From the NCBI GenBank assembly GCA_944472155.2, contig OX235271.1, positions 81,040,256 to 81,104,255 of the forward strand: a DNA stretch of 64,000 nucleotides, given 5' to 3'. The position numbers were made by a program, and so were the translations under genes. This DNA is from Trichobilharzia szidati. Taxonomy: Eukaryota; Platyhelminthes; Trematoda; Strigeidida; Schistosomatidae. Positions 40,445 through 51,719 of the stretch are shown here, piece by piece. Below the pieces are notes generated by a model. That model saw nothing but the letters and a program-made list of their open reading frames with translations, had not been told where the DNA came from and did no database searches. Numbering within the stretch: position 1 is the first letter of the stretch; each line of letters opens with the position of its first letter.

Positions 40445-41260
40445 AGATTATTATTATTATTATAGTTTCCTTTAATTCCTAGAGGAACATAGGGCTTCAG
40501 CCGTGCGTCTTAATTGCGTTCGGTTCTCTGCTAGAGTTTTCACTTGGCTCCAAGTCTGCCCACACGCTTTCATCTCCTCTTCACATGACCTCCTCCAAGT
40601 GACCCTTACACTGACGACCAACTCGTCGCTTCCCTTTCAGGTTCCACTCGAGCAATGGCTTGTCTAGTGATGTTACTTGATGGTTTCCTTAGAGTATGGC
40701 CAATCCATCTCCATTTCTTCCTGCCTATTTGTTTCACAATCAGTTCCCGGTTGGTTCGCTCCCAAAAATCTCTGTTGCTGATCTTTTCTGGCCAGCCATC
40801 TGATCTTGAGTGTTGAGCGAAGACAGCTGTTAATGAAAATCTGTAGTTTGTTTGAGATGCTCTTCATGACGCGCCAAGTCTCTGATCCGTATAGTAGCAG
40901 TGACTGACTTCACATTGGAGTTGAAAATCCGGATCTTATTTTTGATGCTGAGTGCTGTTGACCTCCACACAGACCTAAGAGTAGTGAAAACTTGTCTTGC
41001 TTTTCCGATTCTTGCTTTGATATCCTCGTCAGTTCCATTCGCCTGTAGTTGAAACGATGCTTCCCAGGTAGGTAGGTGAAGGAGGTTGTTTCTTTCAGGT
41101 TCCTCCCATTTATGCTGATTGTTGTCAGTTGTTGTTGTTGCTGTGGCTGTTGGTGTTGGCCAGGAATTTTCATCACCTCTGTTTTATCTATGATCACCTG
41201 AAGTCCTATCTTAGATGCTTCTTCTGCCAACTTGTTGCTTTTCATTTGTATATATTCCAG
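40445..41260 (-). mobile_element. RTE-type LINE 3' end
   Basis: Minus strand, from right to left: KLAEEASKIGLQVIIDKTEV (41160-41245), INGRNLKETTSFTYLPGK, then after frame changes SNKLQIFINSCLRSTLKIRW near 40800-40860. The 3' tail complement AGGAACATAGGGCTTCAGCC is at about 40482, followed leftward by an ATT-type microsatellite (40450-40464). A glutamine-rich slippage run lies near 41120-41155. Confidence 0.7.
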
Positions 41261-41299
41261 TTTGTGGGAAATCAGACATACAACGTAAATAGATGGTTA

Positions 41300-41480
41300 A
41301 GATAAATTGAAATGAAGTAGTTTCATGTTAACTCCAAATGTATATACTAACTTACATGTATCTACTGCAGCATTTTCATTGGAAGAACAGAAAGAAGAAG
41401 GGCATACTTCCGATTTTCTGAACATGTGTAACAACAGAAGACAAGGGCCAAGCAACAGATCATTTATTAAGGAAACCAAC
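41300..41480 (+). mobile_element. PLE GIY-YIG fragment
   Basis: TTAACTCCAAATGTATATAC (41327-41346) through AGAAGAACAG-type sequence encodes, in the PLE frame, NSKCIY then IGRTERR and RFSEHV (41330-41430), as at 54.86-54.97 kb. Truncated on both sides. Confidence 0.5.
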
Positions 41481-41789
41481 GCATATTTATATATTTTCAT
41501 GTATATTACTATGGTTGTTTAAATAAACAAACACAGTCTTCCGATTGGTTGTTTCTCACGTAAAGTTAATCTTTCATCTCTTTGTGACTGTTTCTTGAAT
41601 GTCAAATCCTCTATATGTTAACTGCATCCGCCTACGCAAAGTCTGCTGTGGTCGGTTTTGAATTAATCTTTGTTCACATTTTCTGACGACAAATCTTGGG
41701 AACGTAAATATTGACGTAAATTACTGTCTACCAATTTGGCTAGTAGACAGCTCTCACCACACATGTACCGAAGCACCTACGTCTCTAGG

Positions 41790-42275
41790 GGACAAATGCT
41801 TTAAACAGTGTCATTGCTAGGCATCTCCTTGACACGGGTCATGGGGTGGACGTCACCAGATCGTTCAAAATTATCAATATACAAAGGGGTTCAATTTTCC
41901 CTAAATTTACCGAATCAGTCTCTATCAAAAGCCTGAAACCCGATTAATGCATTCAAAAAGAGGTGGTTATCAGTCTTTCCTTGCCCTGGTAACTGGATAT
42001 TTTCAACTGATTACGTAATGCCGAAAGATTCCACTGTGCATGATTATTTTTGTTTGGGATAAAGTCTTCATTGTAATTATATATATTACTATTGTATGCA
42101 TATGTTGATTGATTTTTGTTTAAAAATGTACTATGTGCAAGTATGTTAAAGTTGTCTCTGTAGATATACTTAATAATGACTTTGGACTGTAAGCAGGTAA
42201 TGAGAAGCCAAGGAAATGAACAATGATGGTACCATTTTATTCTGCAAAAACTGTTGTTCTTTCTCTATTCGAAAT
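41790..42275 (+). mobile_element. PLE C-terminus and 3' end with H3 hammerhead
   Basis: Plus strand: VIARHLLDTGHGVDVTRSFK at 41810-41870, then FTESVSIKSLKP with a stop in place of the next residue near 41944. The 3' region runs to an H3 motif at about 42188-42250 (GTAATGA core, GGAAATGAA, palindrome GGTACC, TTC/TGC). The core is mutated. Confidence 0.55.
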
Positions 42276-42317
42276 GAAGTAAATTAGATGCAATAGGTTG
42301 TATGAAAAAAATTTTTT

Positions 42318-42545
42318 ATTCCTTCACGTTCCCAATGGAACATAGGGCTTCAAGCTAAAAGCTTGAAGTTTCTGTAGCAGTGTTTATTTTTACAGGATGG
42401 GTTTGCTAGCCACATGCCCAACCTTTCCTCTTTACCAGCTTTTTTATTTCTGGCTTAGCGAGGTAAAGGAGTGCGTCGGCCGGGAATCGAACACCGGATC
42501 ATGTGCATGGTCGGCGAGCGTCCAAACCTCTATGCCACCTTCATT
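42318..42545 (-). mobile_element. SINE-4, well preserved, minus
   Basis: Tail GTTCCCAATGGAACATAGGG at 42329-42348, body, box B complement GGGAATCGAACACCGGATC near 42482, and head to about 42540. Confidence 0.7.
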
Positions 42546-42639
42546 ACAGTTCAACAGAGTGAGAGGAAAACCTTTAAGATTTATTAAAACTTGTTCCTAT
42601 GATGCTGATGAAAATTCATACCTGAAACTTTGTTGATGA

Positions 42640-43140
42640 CACAACGAGAAGATAAAATTAATACCATTTACAAAATAAATTTTATGAACTGTAACAGATA
42701 TTACATCTGCCAAAGTGGGCGTCCTCTTCGAACCAGAATCCAGGATCACAAATCAGCTGTGAAAAGACATGATATATATGCATGTAGGTAATTATGGGCG
42801 TCAGTTTGATTGGGATAATGTCGAAATTTTAGACAGAGAAAACACCAAAAGTGCCAGAGAATTCCTAGAAGGCTGGTACTCAAACGAATACGCAATTAAC
42901 AAACAAGTTAATATAGACGAAATATACCAACTAATAAAAAGTAAATCATGTGACCAGAAAGTTTAAAATTCAAGTCAATAAAAAGTGCTCAATACATATG
43001 AAAAGATGGTTACCGGAAGACGCAATTCTATCACTCATGGAAAATTTAAATCGGTTCACTTTATGCTAAAGATTGCGCTGAAGATGTTCTCCAGAAGGAC
43101 GACGAAAGCTCCGCAACTAAACCAACCAGTTCAGAGAACA
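42640..43140 (+). mobile_element. PLE GIY-YIG remnant with H4 hammerhead
   Basis: Plus strand: CNRYYICQSGRPLRTRIQDH (42689-42748; YIC for YIG). Then, after a deletion, RQFDWDNVEILDRENTKSAR and EFLEGWYSNEYAINKQVNID (42799-42918). The H4 motif is at 43065-43115. Related to 9.6-10.2 and 43.5-44.0 kb. Confidence 0.65.
43065..43115 (+). ncRNA. Hammerhead-like motif H4
   Basis: CTGAAGA at 43078-43084, a stem II region ending GGACGAC, GAAA at 43104-43107, then GCTC. Stem I pairs GCG with CGC. Stem II pairing is partly lost. Confidence 0.5.
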
Positions 43141-43439
43141 CTACTAATTTAGATATCAGTTAATGGTTTCGATCTTAGCCACATCAAATTTTCAATTATG
43201 AATCTATTCATCAGCAATCTAAAGTAGCTTCTTGTACACCAGTTCAGATTTTAATGTAGGAAGAGACAAATACGTCGGGGAAGGGGGGGTCAGAGAATAA
43301 TGCTGCAGAGAGAACATATTCCATCGATTAATATACTATAGATTATTCATTTACTTGAAAATCCTGTATAAGAAGTAGATAAAACCAGGTTGAAAATTCG
43401 GTACTTTTGATGTAGGTGTCTTCTCTTAGCTGAATGGTT

Positions 43440-43490
43440 TATTTGCGAAGCTTTCACTGCCCTACTAGGCAACATCACCAGCGCATACTA
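43440..43490 (-). ncRNA. Hammerhead-like motif H4, inverted end
   Basis: Minus strand: CTGGTGATGTTGCC near 43469-43482 (core CTGGTGA, one substitution), loop TAGTA, GGGCAGT, GAAAGCTT. Stem I pairs GCG with CGC. Confidence 0.55.
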
Positions 43491-43499
43491 TAATTTGTA

Positions 43500-44006
43500 G
43501 TGAGCTTTTATACTTATCCAACAAAATCATTTTACTCAGCTCTATGTCAGCCAAAAGACTCAACAGAAACAGCAGATAAAACCAACATCATCTGCAAAAT
43601 TAGCTGCCATGACTGTGAAAAACACTACATTGGCCAAAGTGGACGTCCTCTTCGTCTTCGTATCCATGATCATATACTAGCTACCAAAAGATATGACATC
43701 AACTCCTTCATATCGCTGCACACAGGTAACCACGAACACCAGTCCGACTGGGACAACGTCCAAATATTAGACAGAGGAAACACCAAGAATCCTAGAGAAT
43801 TTTTAGAAGCCTGGTATTCCAGTGAATCGTCAATCAATAGACACATCGAGATAGACAAAATTTACCAATCGATAAGAAAGAAATGTCACGCACAAAGGGT
43901 CAAACTTCAGGTCAAGGAAACAATCAGTACCAATAGAAATAGCCTAGAGGGTGTGAAAACACAGAAACAACCAACCACGTTCAATGTCGCTAGGGGAGAT
44001 GACTAA
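43500..44006 (+). pseudogene. PLE GIY-YIG endonuclease, open frame of 168 codons
   Basis: The longest uninterrupted PLE domain here. CKISCHDCEKHYIG at residues 32-45 has the CxxC pair and YIG strand; RPLRLRIHDH (49-58) has the catalytic-type arginine; NVQILDRGNTKNPREFLEAW has the expected glutamate. The ending is a basic tail. The first 15 residues come from the junction with the inverted arm, so the ATG is not ancestral. The RT domain is absent, and the domain alone would not support retrotransposition. Expression is unlikely without a promoter. Confidence 0.7.
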
Positions 44007-44047
44007 TAAATTCGTGGAGAAATCTAAAATCTCACTTCAAATTGAAT

Positions 44048-44095
44048 TATGAGCTGAAGATGTTGCCTATTAGGGCAATGAAAGCTTCACAACTA
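44048..44095 (+). ncRNA. Hammerhead-like motif H4, right end
   Basis: CTGAAGA at 44054-44060, stem II TTGCC/GGGCAA with loop TATTA, GAAA at 44080-44083, minimal palindromic stem III AGCT, cleavage triplet CTT, then CAC. The best H4 copy by core and stem II. Confidence 0.6.
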
Positions 44096-44169
44096 TAAAC
44101 CATCCAGCTCAGAGAACACAGCTACATCAGAAAAATGTAGGAAGTTAATTTCTCAAGTTGAGAAAAAGT

Positions 44170-44900
44170 TTCATATATAATTAGATTCATCTATGCTTTG
44201 AAGTCTTCGTAGCGATGGGCTTGACTTTTGAAGATTGTTGATCAAGAGAAAAAGCCAATCACCATCCTTGTGAGAAATATGAGGGAAGTTGTTGTCTTCA
44301 CTTAACTTACCTGGACAGTACCCTTTGAACTAGAAGCTGCAATGATGAGGATTTTTAAGCTATCCGGGATCATCAAAGCAAGGCAAGAATCCATTACTCT
44401 GAAACCAGTGTGGACAGTCTGAAATAGAAACAAAATTCGAATTTGTGACGCTAATGTCAAGTCAGTACTTGTATACGGTTCAGCGACTTGTTACCCTTGT
44501 CAACAAAAGCATTTCCATTAGCTTGCTGCAGACTTCCAACAACAAATACTTCCGCTCAATGTTGAAGGTCAGATAGCTTGCAGGAAGGGATAAGTAAACA
44601 AACAAGATTTCTGTTATCGGACGAACGAAGAGCTCATTGATAAACAAATAGGCAGATGGAAATGCACTGTACAATGCTGAGGAGATGTTCGAGTGACATC
44701 ACTCGCCAGATAGACACTCTAATGGGACGCACATAGGAAGTGATGGGTAAGGCGTCTATTTGAGGTTGATACGGAGGAGATCATGTAGAGAGGAAACGAA
44801 AGCTTGTCGGTAGTCGTGGAACCAGCTGAAAATGATTGGAGACAGAGGAGTACAATAGAGATATTTTGCTGAAGCTCTGTTTCCAATCTGTAAACCAAAT
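44170..44900 (+). mobile_element. RTE-type LINE RT, highly decayed
   Basis: Plus-strand remnants align by eye to the RTE C-terminal RT: ANVKSVLVYGSATCYPCQQK near 44450-44510 (compare NVKSVLLYG-type motifs of the family), followed by a stop-ridden helix region. No 3' tail was recognised. Confidence 0.45.
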
Positions 44901-45329
44901 ATAGATTGATAATAATGGTATGATTCAAACTAACAGCTGAAGCATAATAAATGAGCTTTATATGGTTCATTACAAAGCTGTAGTTCAGTAACTACCGTTT
45001 GAAAATGTCTAAGTATTCTGTTATGTTGAATGGTAGCATAATTAGTCCCCTCCTGACTAATGTAGACAAATGTAGGTTCTCTCTATGGGAGTCTCCACGT
45101 ATTGTTTCGATTGCACTACCAACTTTCCTCAAGAAGTAAATATTGAATTCAACTCTTATTTATAGTTTGTGATGGATTTCAGTTAAGAGATCTATTTATT
45201 CAACTTATGACTGTTTAACTTCATTTGTATTTCCTGTCGACTGATTGTGTTGAACCGAAATGCTTGGTCTCTGTTAACATGCTGGCTCCTAGTACGGTCC
45301 CGTTAACGATGTTTGATGATTAACATTAG

Positions 45330-45440
45330 TGTTATATCGGTTGATAGTGAGTAGAGCTGGAATAAAGAATGTTCATTTCACCGTATTTGGGACTCGTCCT
45401 CTGGGTGTATCTGTGATGAGAGCTGGCTGCAAGCCAAAAC
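45330..45440 (-). mobile_element. SM-alpha (H1) remnant
   Basis: Minus strand: GACGAGTCCCAAATA near 45384-45398, then CGGTGAAATGAACATTC. Core reads AGGACGA and stem II is broken; only the ribozyme region and tail are left. Confidence 0.45.
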
Positions 45441-45539
45441 TGTAGACAGCAATTCAGGTGAATGTTCATGTTGTGAATTAGGGTATTGAGGAAAACAACA
45501 ACAAGGCTTAACCTTGAGAAAATCACTGGCCAATCACAG

Positions 45540-46070
45540 CGGAATTAATGTGTGGAAATATGATTCGCAGATATATGGCTTGACTTCTCTATATGAACCT
45601 ACAGTTCAGTGGAGACCAATCTACAGAAATACTGAGAAATCGGCTCTCCCACTTACTGAAGAAAACCTTCTCTGCAGCTGAATTACGACTGACGTTCTCC
45701 ACGAGACTAATGATTCGTATGAACGTGAAAGATAAGCTACCGCTTTTGGCCTCATCTGTGTGCATCTACCAATTCACCTGCTCGTGTGGAGCCAGGTATA
45801 TCGGCCGTACTCAGCGTTCGCTATCCAAACTCATAAACGAACATTTACCTTCATGGTTTTATAAAGGAGAAAACCGATTCCCCTACAGCTCGATCCTTGA
45901 ACATTTGATCGACTCTGGAAATAAACTTCAAAGTTATCTACAGAATACAAGGCAATCTTGCTAAAAGTGTACGGGTCAAACTTCTACACATCGCAGAAGC
46001 AATGGCAATTCATCTGCTAAATCCTGAACTCTGCATACAAAAGAAATTCGTTCATTCATTAAATCTACAA
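45540..46070 (+). mobile_element. PLE linker and GIY-YIG, plus
   Basis: The frame at 45593-45964 starts NLQFSGDQSTEILRNRLSHL (linker), then CIYQFTCSCGARYIGRTQRS with CxC and YIG kept, then a LEHLIDSGNK helix. A frameshift near 45945 leads to LLHIAEAMAIHLLNPELCIQ. RT is missing. Confidence 0.7.
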
Positions 46071-46740
46071 TGAACGTAATCTTTCTTAATTTCAGTCTTA
46101 CTAATTGTATTATTTTGTCTTTTGCATTTTATTATTTCACATCTTCATTCATATTATTCTCTACCCCACCCTTTTGTAATCTCTACCCTGATTAACAATG
46201 TTGCTAGCTTGGCCCACGTCCAATTTCTAGTCAACTATGTTACGTCATCCGATTAACTTACTTATTTTCAACTGTATTATTCTCTAACCCCACCCTTATT
46301 TAATTTTAAGCACCACTCATTAACACTGTTTCCAACCTGACCTACTCTGAATTCTACTCAACTGTATTACGTCATCCGATTCACTTAATCAATTCTATTT
46401 TATTTTCTATCTTAACGTTTGTCTCCAAGCCAAATAATACTTATATTACATAATTATCTAAACTTTATAAATCTAATGTACACACACACAAACAAAATTG
46501 TATAAATATGCGATTGTACAGCTCAGTGAATGAATTCGCCGAAAAAAGTCTCTTCTGAGAAACGTCCACAAAGAGATAACAGGATAACCTTCAGCAAGAT
46601 AACAACCAATCAGAAGAGGATGCTTCTCCGCTAGCAATAATATACATAAAAATCTACTTAAAATCTACATAAATACTTCTTGATTTTCTCAATTAACGAT
46701 CCGTTGCCTGGCCCTTGTCTTCTGTCGTTACATATCTGCA
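46071..46740 (+). mobile_element. PLE 3' untranslated region (probable)
   Basis: Pyrimidine-rich sequence after the PLE coding end, containing two related blocks (about 46230-46260 and 46360-46390, both with CTGTATTACGTCATCCGATT-like text). No clear hammerhead, although TGAATGA...CGAAAAAAGTC near 46522-46551 is reminiscent of one. Confidence 0.4.
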
Positions 46741-47894
46741 TCCCGAATTACTAATAATGTCCCCACTGAGACTGGAGTTTCAGCTCTAGACCATACCAAC
46801 CAAAATAATGTTTAGTCACTGGCGAGTTACTCTGCATCAAACTGATTCCTTGGACTTGTGAAACAGACAGTATTTCAGGAAAAGTGACGTGTCATATTTC
46901 TCGAAATCACTTCAATAGATCAGTCACACTATTTACATTTTCTTTGCTCCTAAACCTAAATGCAATCTGAAGAATGGAGTATTTGAGTCACAAAAAAGAC
47001 ACTGAAGTATTGACGTAAATCGTCTTTACCTTCTATTATCTATTCATCTAATTTTGGTAGGATGCTTTACTGCGTAGTGAATTAATAAAACTGTTTCTAA
47101 ATTATAGTTGCAGTTGATTTAATATTTTATGCTCTAAGGTGAAACTATCATCTGAATATTTAGCTTATGCTTCATCAGTTTTAAATGTTTATCCTTCATT
47201 GTGTGATTACTTCATTGTGTATATGTGTGTGCGTGTATTTCTGTGTATTCATCATAATTACTTGTCTGTTACGGCAAAGATCAATCAATGCATTGAGATC
47301 ATATTTCATTTATTCAACAAAATGGTAAATAAGTAAGCGATCCGCTTATATATTAATCCTATTTGATATTCACTGCTCTACTATATACACGTATGTAGTA
47401 GTAATTTAATCAATACGATAGACTTTTGTGTGGTATACATACATATATATGAATGCATAAAATGTAGATTTGACTGGCACAATTCGACTCATACATAATT
47501 CATCAAGTCATCAGTTCAAAATTGAATTCTTAGTTTCAGATCAGATGATGTGATAAGTAGTCGCACACTTTAATCTCTTTCAAGTAATAATCAATAACTG
47601 GTGAGTACTATTAAAGAAAAGAATGAACTCAAGAATAATATCTGTTCAGTTTGTGTGATTCTTAGTAATATCAACATCTTTCGCCTTTAAGTTTCTACGG
47701 TTTTGATTAGTTTCAAGGTAGTGTTGTGTCACGAATTAACAGTATTTAGACAACCAATGAAAATTGGTTAAAAGAGGGTTGTCCTGTATAATTGAGTATC
47801 AGGTTACCTTTAAAAGTTGATGATTATTGACTGACTGATTATAGAAGAGTCAATATTATCGATTTCCGATAATAATAATATTAGCTTTTTAGTT
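46741..47894. other. No recognisable feature
   Basis: AT-rich; the short frame at 47139-47336 is not supported as a gene. Confidence 0.4.
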
Positions 47895-48290
47895 CCATAG
47901 ATGGTGACTAGCAGTGGAATCCAGGATAACGCGCATGTCGTCCTATTTGGGACTCATCAACTGGACATACCTGCATTCCCCAGTGAGTTGGTGATGGTGT
48001 TGCCACTGAGGCTCGAACCCAGTGCCCATAGTTTCAAACGGTAAAGCGTTATCCACTAGACCACTTGGACCACGAGAGCCGCCTCTTGTGTAACGGGTCA
48101 TATTAATTATTTAATCGGATTTCAGATTTTCCTGTCGATTCCATTGGATTCCACTGCTAGTCGCTATCCACCAATTAAATTTTAATTACATGCCCAGACA
48201 TCCTCGAAGCATCAGCACAAGGAGCTGACATGTCAACTTGAGGCCAAGCACTTCGGTCCAATTAGTTGACGGGAAAATCTGAAATTCAAT
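47895..48290. mobile_element. SM-alpha (H1) SINE, minus, with inverted 3' arm
   Basis: Minus-strand full copy (47895-48140) with box B complement GGCTCGAACCCAG near 48011 and A-box region near 48055. It is followed by a plus-oriented tail (about 48140-48290) starting CATTGGATTCCACTGC, that is, just after the ribozyme cleavage region. The same arrangement as the other fold-back SINEs. Confidence 0.7.
47918..47972 (-). ncRNA. SM-alpha hammerhead, one core mutation
   Basis: Minus strand: TTGATGA, GTCC/GGAC stem II with loop CAAATA, then CGACATGCGCGTTATC where CGAAA is expected. Stem I TCCAG/CTGGA is intact. The GACA change should impair cleavage. Confidence 0.6.
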
Positions 48291-48364
48291 AAAATATTAG
48301 CTTTGTTCTGAACAAAATGTCAATATACAGTGCGGAATTTTCCTCTCGGCTATATTTACTCCTT

Positions 48365-49640
48365 ATATAGAACTTTCAGTTCAAAGAGGAATAGAGAGGT
48401 TTCGCGTGCTCTTCGGGTTGTGAGGGCGATTGTTACTTCCCGGCTGCCCACAGAGTGGAAGTTGGTTGCGTGACCGCAGAGCCCAAGGGACAACTGCTTG
48501 AGGCCGGTCACACACGGCCTGTTTTTGTTTGTTCTTTTTTATTTGGTGTGTCTCAGTAGCGTATTTATCACTTCTGCCCTGTGACACGGCAGCAGGAAGC
48601 GCGGTCGTTGTTAATCCGGGCCCCGACCGATCCGGCATGATATTTTGTGATTTTGTTTGAGTCATAGCATTGGATTGGGTAGCTGCTTTTAGTCTAACCG
48701 CTATCCAAACAACCTTCCTGGCATAGTAGGACCTGCAGGAACATAAGTTCCAGCCAGTATAGCTTGTTGGGTCATTGCGGTGTTCAAGCCCGACCACCAC
48801 GTCAAGGTAGCAGCAGCTGTTAACCACTTCACCTATTTGGGAAGTTGTATCAGCACCAAAGGATTGATTGGTGACGAAATCACAGCACGGATCCAGAAAG
48901 CTCGGGCTGCTTTCGCTAACTTACACCGTCTCTGGCGTAGGCGTGACATCCGGCTATCAACCAAGGGACGTGTATACTGCTCAGCAGTTCGCTCCGTCCT
49001 TCTCTATGGCGGTGAGACGTGGCCATTGAGAGCGGAAGACATGAAGAGATTGTCTGCTTTTGACCACAGATGTTTACGATCTCTTTCTCGCGTTAGGTGG
49101 TATAATAAGGTAAGTAATGTTGACGTTAGGCGTAGAGTGTTGGGCAAAGAGGGAAAATCAATCGAAGAGGCTATGAAGTTACATAGGTTGAGATGGTTAG
49201 GCCACGTGCTGCGCATGCCTAACCATCGTCTCCCTCGACGGGCATTACTAGCTGATATAGGTGCAGGTTGGAAAAGAGTAAGTGGTGGCCAAACAAAAAC
49301 ATGGCATCAATCCATGAAATCCCTGACAGTTAAACTGAGTCAGGTAGGGAGATGCAGACTTCCGGGTTGGGGCCCTCGGGACTCTAGGAATCAATGGCTG
49401 GAGACACTAGGTGACATGGCTCAAAATCGTTGTCAATGGAGCAGATGTATTCAGTCTCTTTAACCTTCATATTCCTTTCTACCATTACTGATTCTGTTTC
49501 ACTCTTACTTATCTAAATTCTATTGATTCTCTTCTCTCATTCTCCTGTCTACCTTTGTGTGCTATTTGGAACGTGGCAACTCGAATTGCTGCACTTCGGT
49601 GCCAAGTTCTATGTTGAATCCAGCAGCAGCAGCAGCAACT
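48365..49640 (+). mobile_element. LINE with GC-richer 5' part joined to RT C-terminus
   Basis: About 48380-48779 is notably GC-richer than its surroundings and may be LINE 5' sequence. It runs directly into the RT C-terminal frame (48780-49463). The 3' tail (49464-49640) ends in CAG repeats (about 49621-49636) and matches tails at 10.2-10.34 and 52.46-52.62 kb. Most of the endonuclease and RT palm is absent, suggesting internal deletion. Confidence 0.65.
48780..49463 (+). pseudogene. LINE RT C-terminal region, open for 227 codons
   Basis: The frame encodes the region downstream of the RT catalytic core. HFTYLGSCISTKGLIGDE (about residues 16-33) is the YLG motif, then the RIQKARAAFANLHRLWRRRD helix, LLYGGETWPL, then DHRCLRSLSRVRWYNKVSN and LHRLRWLGHVLRMPNHRLPR. 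The last part (WLETLGDMAQNRCQWS) is the family C-terminus. Uninterrupted over 684 nt, so relatively young, but the catalytic YxDD palm is missing. It is a different family from the RTE copies at 19.5 and 40.8 kb. The overlapping minus-strand frame at 48381-48827 is a shadow. Confidence 0.75.
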
Positions 49641-50449
49641 TTCAGTTCAAACAACAATCTACATTGTATCATTTGATGAAATTTTGTTCGGTCTGCAACA
49701 TGCTCCTAACCCCGATGTATTTGTTCCTTCAAAACCAACCAGGCAGGCAATGTACTTAATTACAAATTGTTCTTCAGAAATCTAAACTGGTGGTCAAAAT
49801 AAAGTATAACTGAGTAAATTTGACGCATTGTGCTTTGAGGAAAATGAGGTAACCCGATGACTTGTGCATGTTAGCTAACCAACAGTGATCTGAATACTGG
49901 ATGTAATATCCAAGCCACTGTTGTATAGTTTCATTGATTTCGTGTGCAAAGGAATAGTGACAGGCTAGATATGATTTAACGTTTTGTTTGAGACGATGTA
50001 CCCACAGTCATTCATACGATGGGTTTCGAAGGGTTGGTTATTGTGCACCATTTGTGTTGTGAAAACAGTAATCATTTAGCCAATAATGAACCTGCTCACT
50101 ATCGTCTTCTACGAATCAGAAGAGTCTCTTGGCTTCTTCCGTTAGTCACAACAAGGTGTCTCTTTCAAGAAATACACAGAAGTAGGTTGAAAGCAAATTT
50201 TAAAATTTTGCGTGAATACTTTTTGTAAGACAAGGATATTCTAGTGACTCAAACATAACAGGTGGAGAAAATTTGATGGCCGATGGTGATATATACAGAC
50301 CTAATTTCCTACACGTCATTTTTACGTGTATGTTTGTACTTCTCTCATCCGAATTATTGATCTTTGACTTGACTTTCTCTCACCTACTTATGACCTTTGA
50401 AATCCCATTGGTTGTTCACTGTCCTTATTTATCAATGACATTAGTGTTT
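49641..50449. other. No recognisable feature
   Basis: No element or exon assigned. A short frame at 50019-50228 lacks any domain. Confidence 0.35.
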
Positions 50450-50770
50450 CTCTAGGTCATTTTAAACTTGTACATACGCAAGCCCCGTCATACTTTTTCT
50501 CGACTGTTGTTTTGAGACAATAAAACCTCACTTGATAACATCCGGTCTTCTCTTTTGTCTTTGCGTTCGGGCCGTGTTATTGTCATTGTTGTTACTGACG
50601 TGCGACTAGGACAGATCAGCCAGCTCATTAAGTTAGTATCCGTTCATAGTCTATTAGGTCATAGTTCCGGTCATAACCGATGGAAATCCGAGTAGCCCAC
50701 TGATTCAAATTGGCCGCCTGTCAATACACATCAGGAAAAGTAGCCGGTTGCTTCCACTTCCCTTTGAGAT
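50450..50770. other. GC-richer segment of unknown origin
   Basis: About 50470-50760 stands out by composition (GGGCCGTGTTATTG, GACGTGCGACTAGGAC, TTGGCCGCCTG) and includes ACAATAAAACCTCAC, which could be a polyadenylation signal of an LTR. No terminal repeats or primer-binding site were found, so this is only a possible LTR or UTR fragment. Confidence 0.25.
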
Positions 50771-51719
50771 AACCGTATTTCATCAAATTGATATATTTTT
50801 TATTGAGTCAGGATTGAAGTTACCTGGTCAGGAGTTAAGCCTCAATGTGTGAATCCCTTGGCTGTTTACCAAAGCGCTTCAGATTAAAATTCCGCTTCAC
50901 CTGAAGGTTTACATTTCTGTTTTATTCTTCAACCAATCGAAATAACTCTTGTTTTTTTATTCTGAGAAATGTAAAACAGTGGTATGCACGATTTTAAGTA
51001 AGCAGAAGAGATTTTGAGAAATATTCATATGAATTTACATTTTAAAGAATGTGAATGTCTTAAATTCAGTGAATCTATATTATATTGCCTGAGATAAATC
51101 TTTTACCCTTGATTATGAGTATCATCTAACAAATTCATCTAAATTACAATCACTTATTGCTAAAATATAAATCATATATATAAAACATTGAAGCTTTTAG
51201 TTTCTGTTGCTTAAATTACAACTATTTGAAGTGACCTCTGAAAAAAGTAATACTAATAATAATAATATGCGGTAACGAATCTTGTATTTTGAAGCGCATT
51301 GATATCAATATTTAAAATGCTTCAAGGTAATGCAACTCATAATTTTAAAATAATGTTATAAAATATTCAATGATGTAGGATTATAGCTGGTCGGCAAGCC
51401 ATGCAACAAACACATTGATATTAATGAGAAGTCATGGGGTCTGAGGCTTAACCAGTCAAATGCGACGCAATGATAATGTTAGGCAGTCTTCAAACTCCAA
51501 ATGACAGGGATTTTTAGTTCAACTTACTAGCTGAATGCCAAACTTGTTCTTCTTTTAATCTAATCTGCCAGTGTTTCGGTCCCAGTCACCTTATCTAATA
51601 CTGTTCAGTTTCCAGTATATCTCTAAATATTCTTAATTCATAGTGAAGTTCAGGTCTCTGCAGTTCTAATAATTGAATTTTAAGACCACTTAGGTTATGG
51701 TTTCTCTTAAGTGATGACT
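50771..51719. other. No recognisable feature
   Basis: AT-rich; nothing assigned. Confidence 0.4.

Larger units (their letters stand above)
43409..44127 (+). mobile_element. PLE with inverted H4 hammerhead ends
   Basis: Left end (43409-43498) is a minus-oriented copy of the right end (44048-44127); both contain H4 hammerheads and share GATGTAG outer bases. Between them sits only the GIY-YIG domain (43500-44006). No clear target-site duplication was identified. Confidence 0.65.

Noticed and set aside
46515..46560. Hammerhead at the end of the 45.5-kb PLE
   Set aside because: TGAATGA and CGAAAAAAGTC are suggestive, but stem II and the first core bases do not fit; kept only as a remark.
48381..48827. 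Minus-strand 148-codon frame
   Set aside because: Lies antisense to the GC-rich leader of a LINE; no domain, and its openness fits the low stop frequency of GC-rich DNA.
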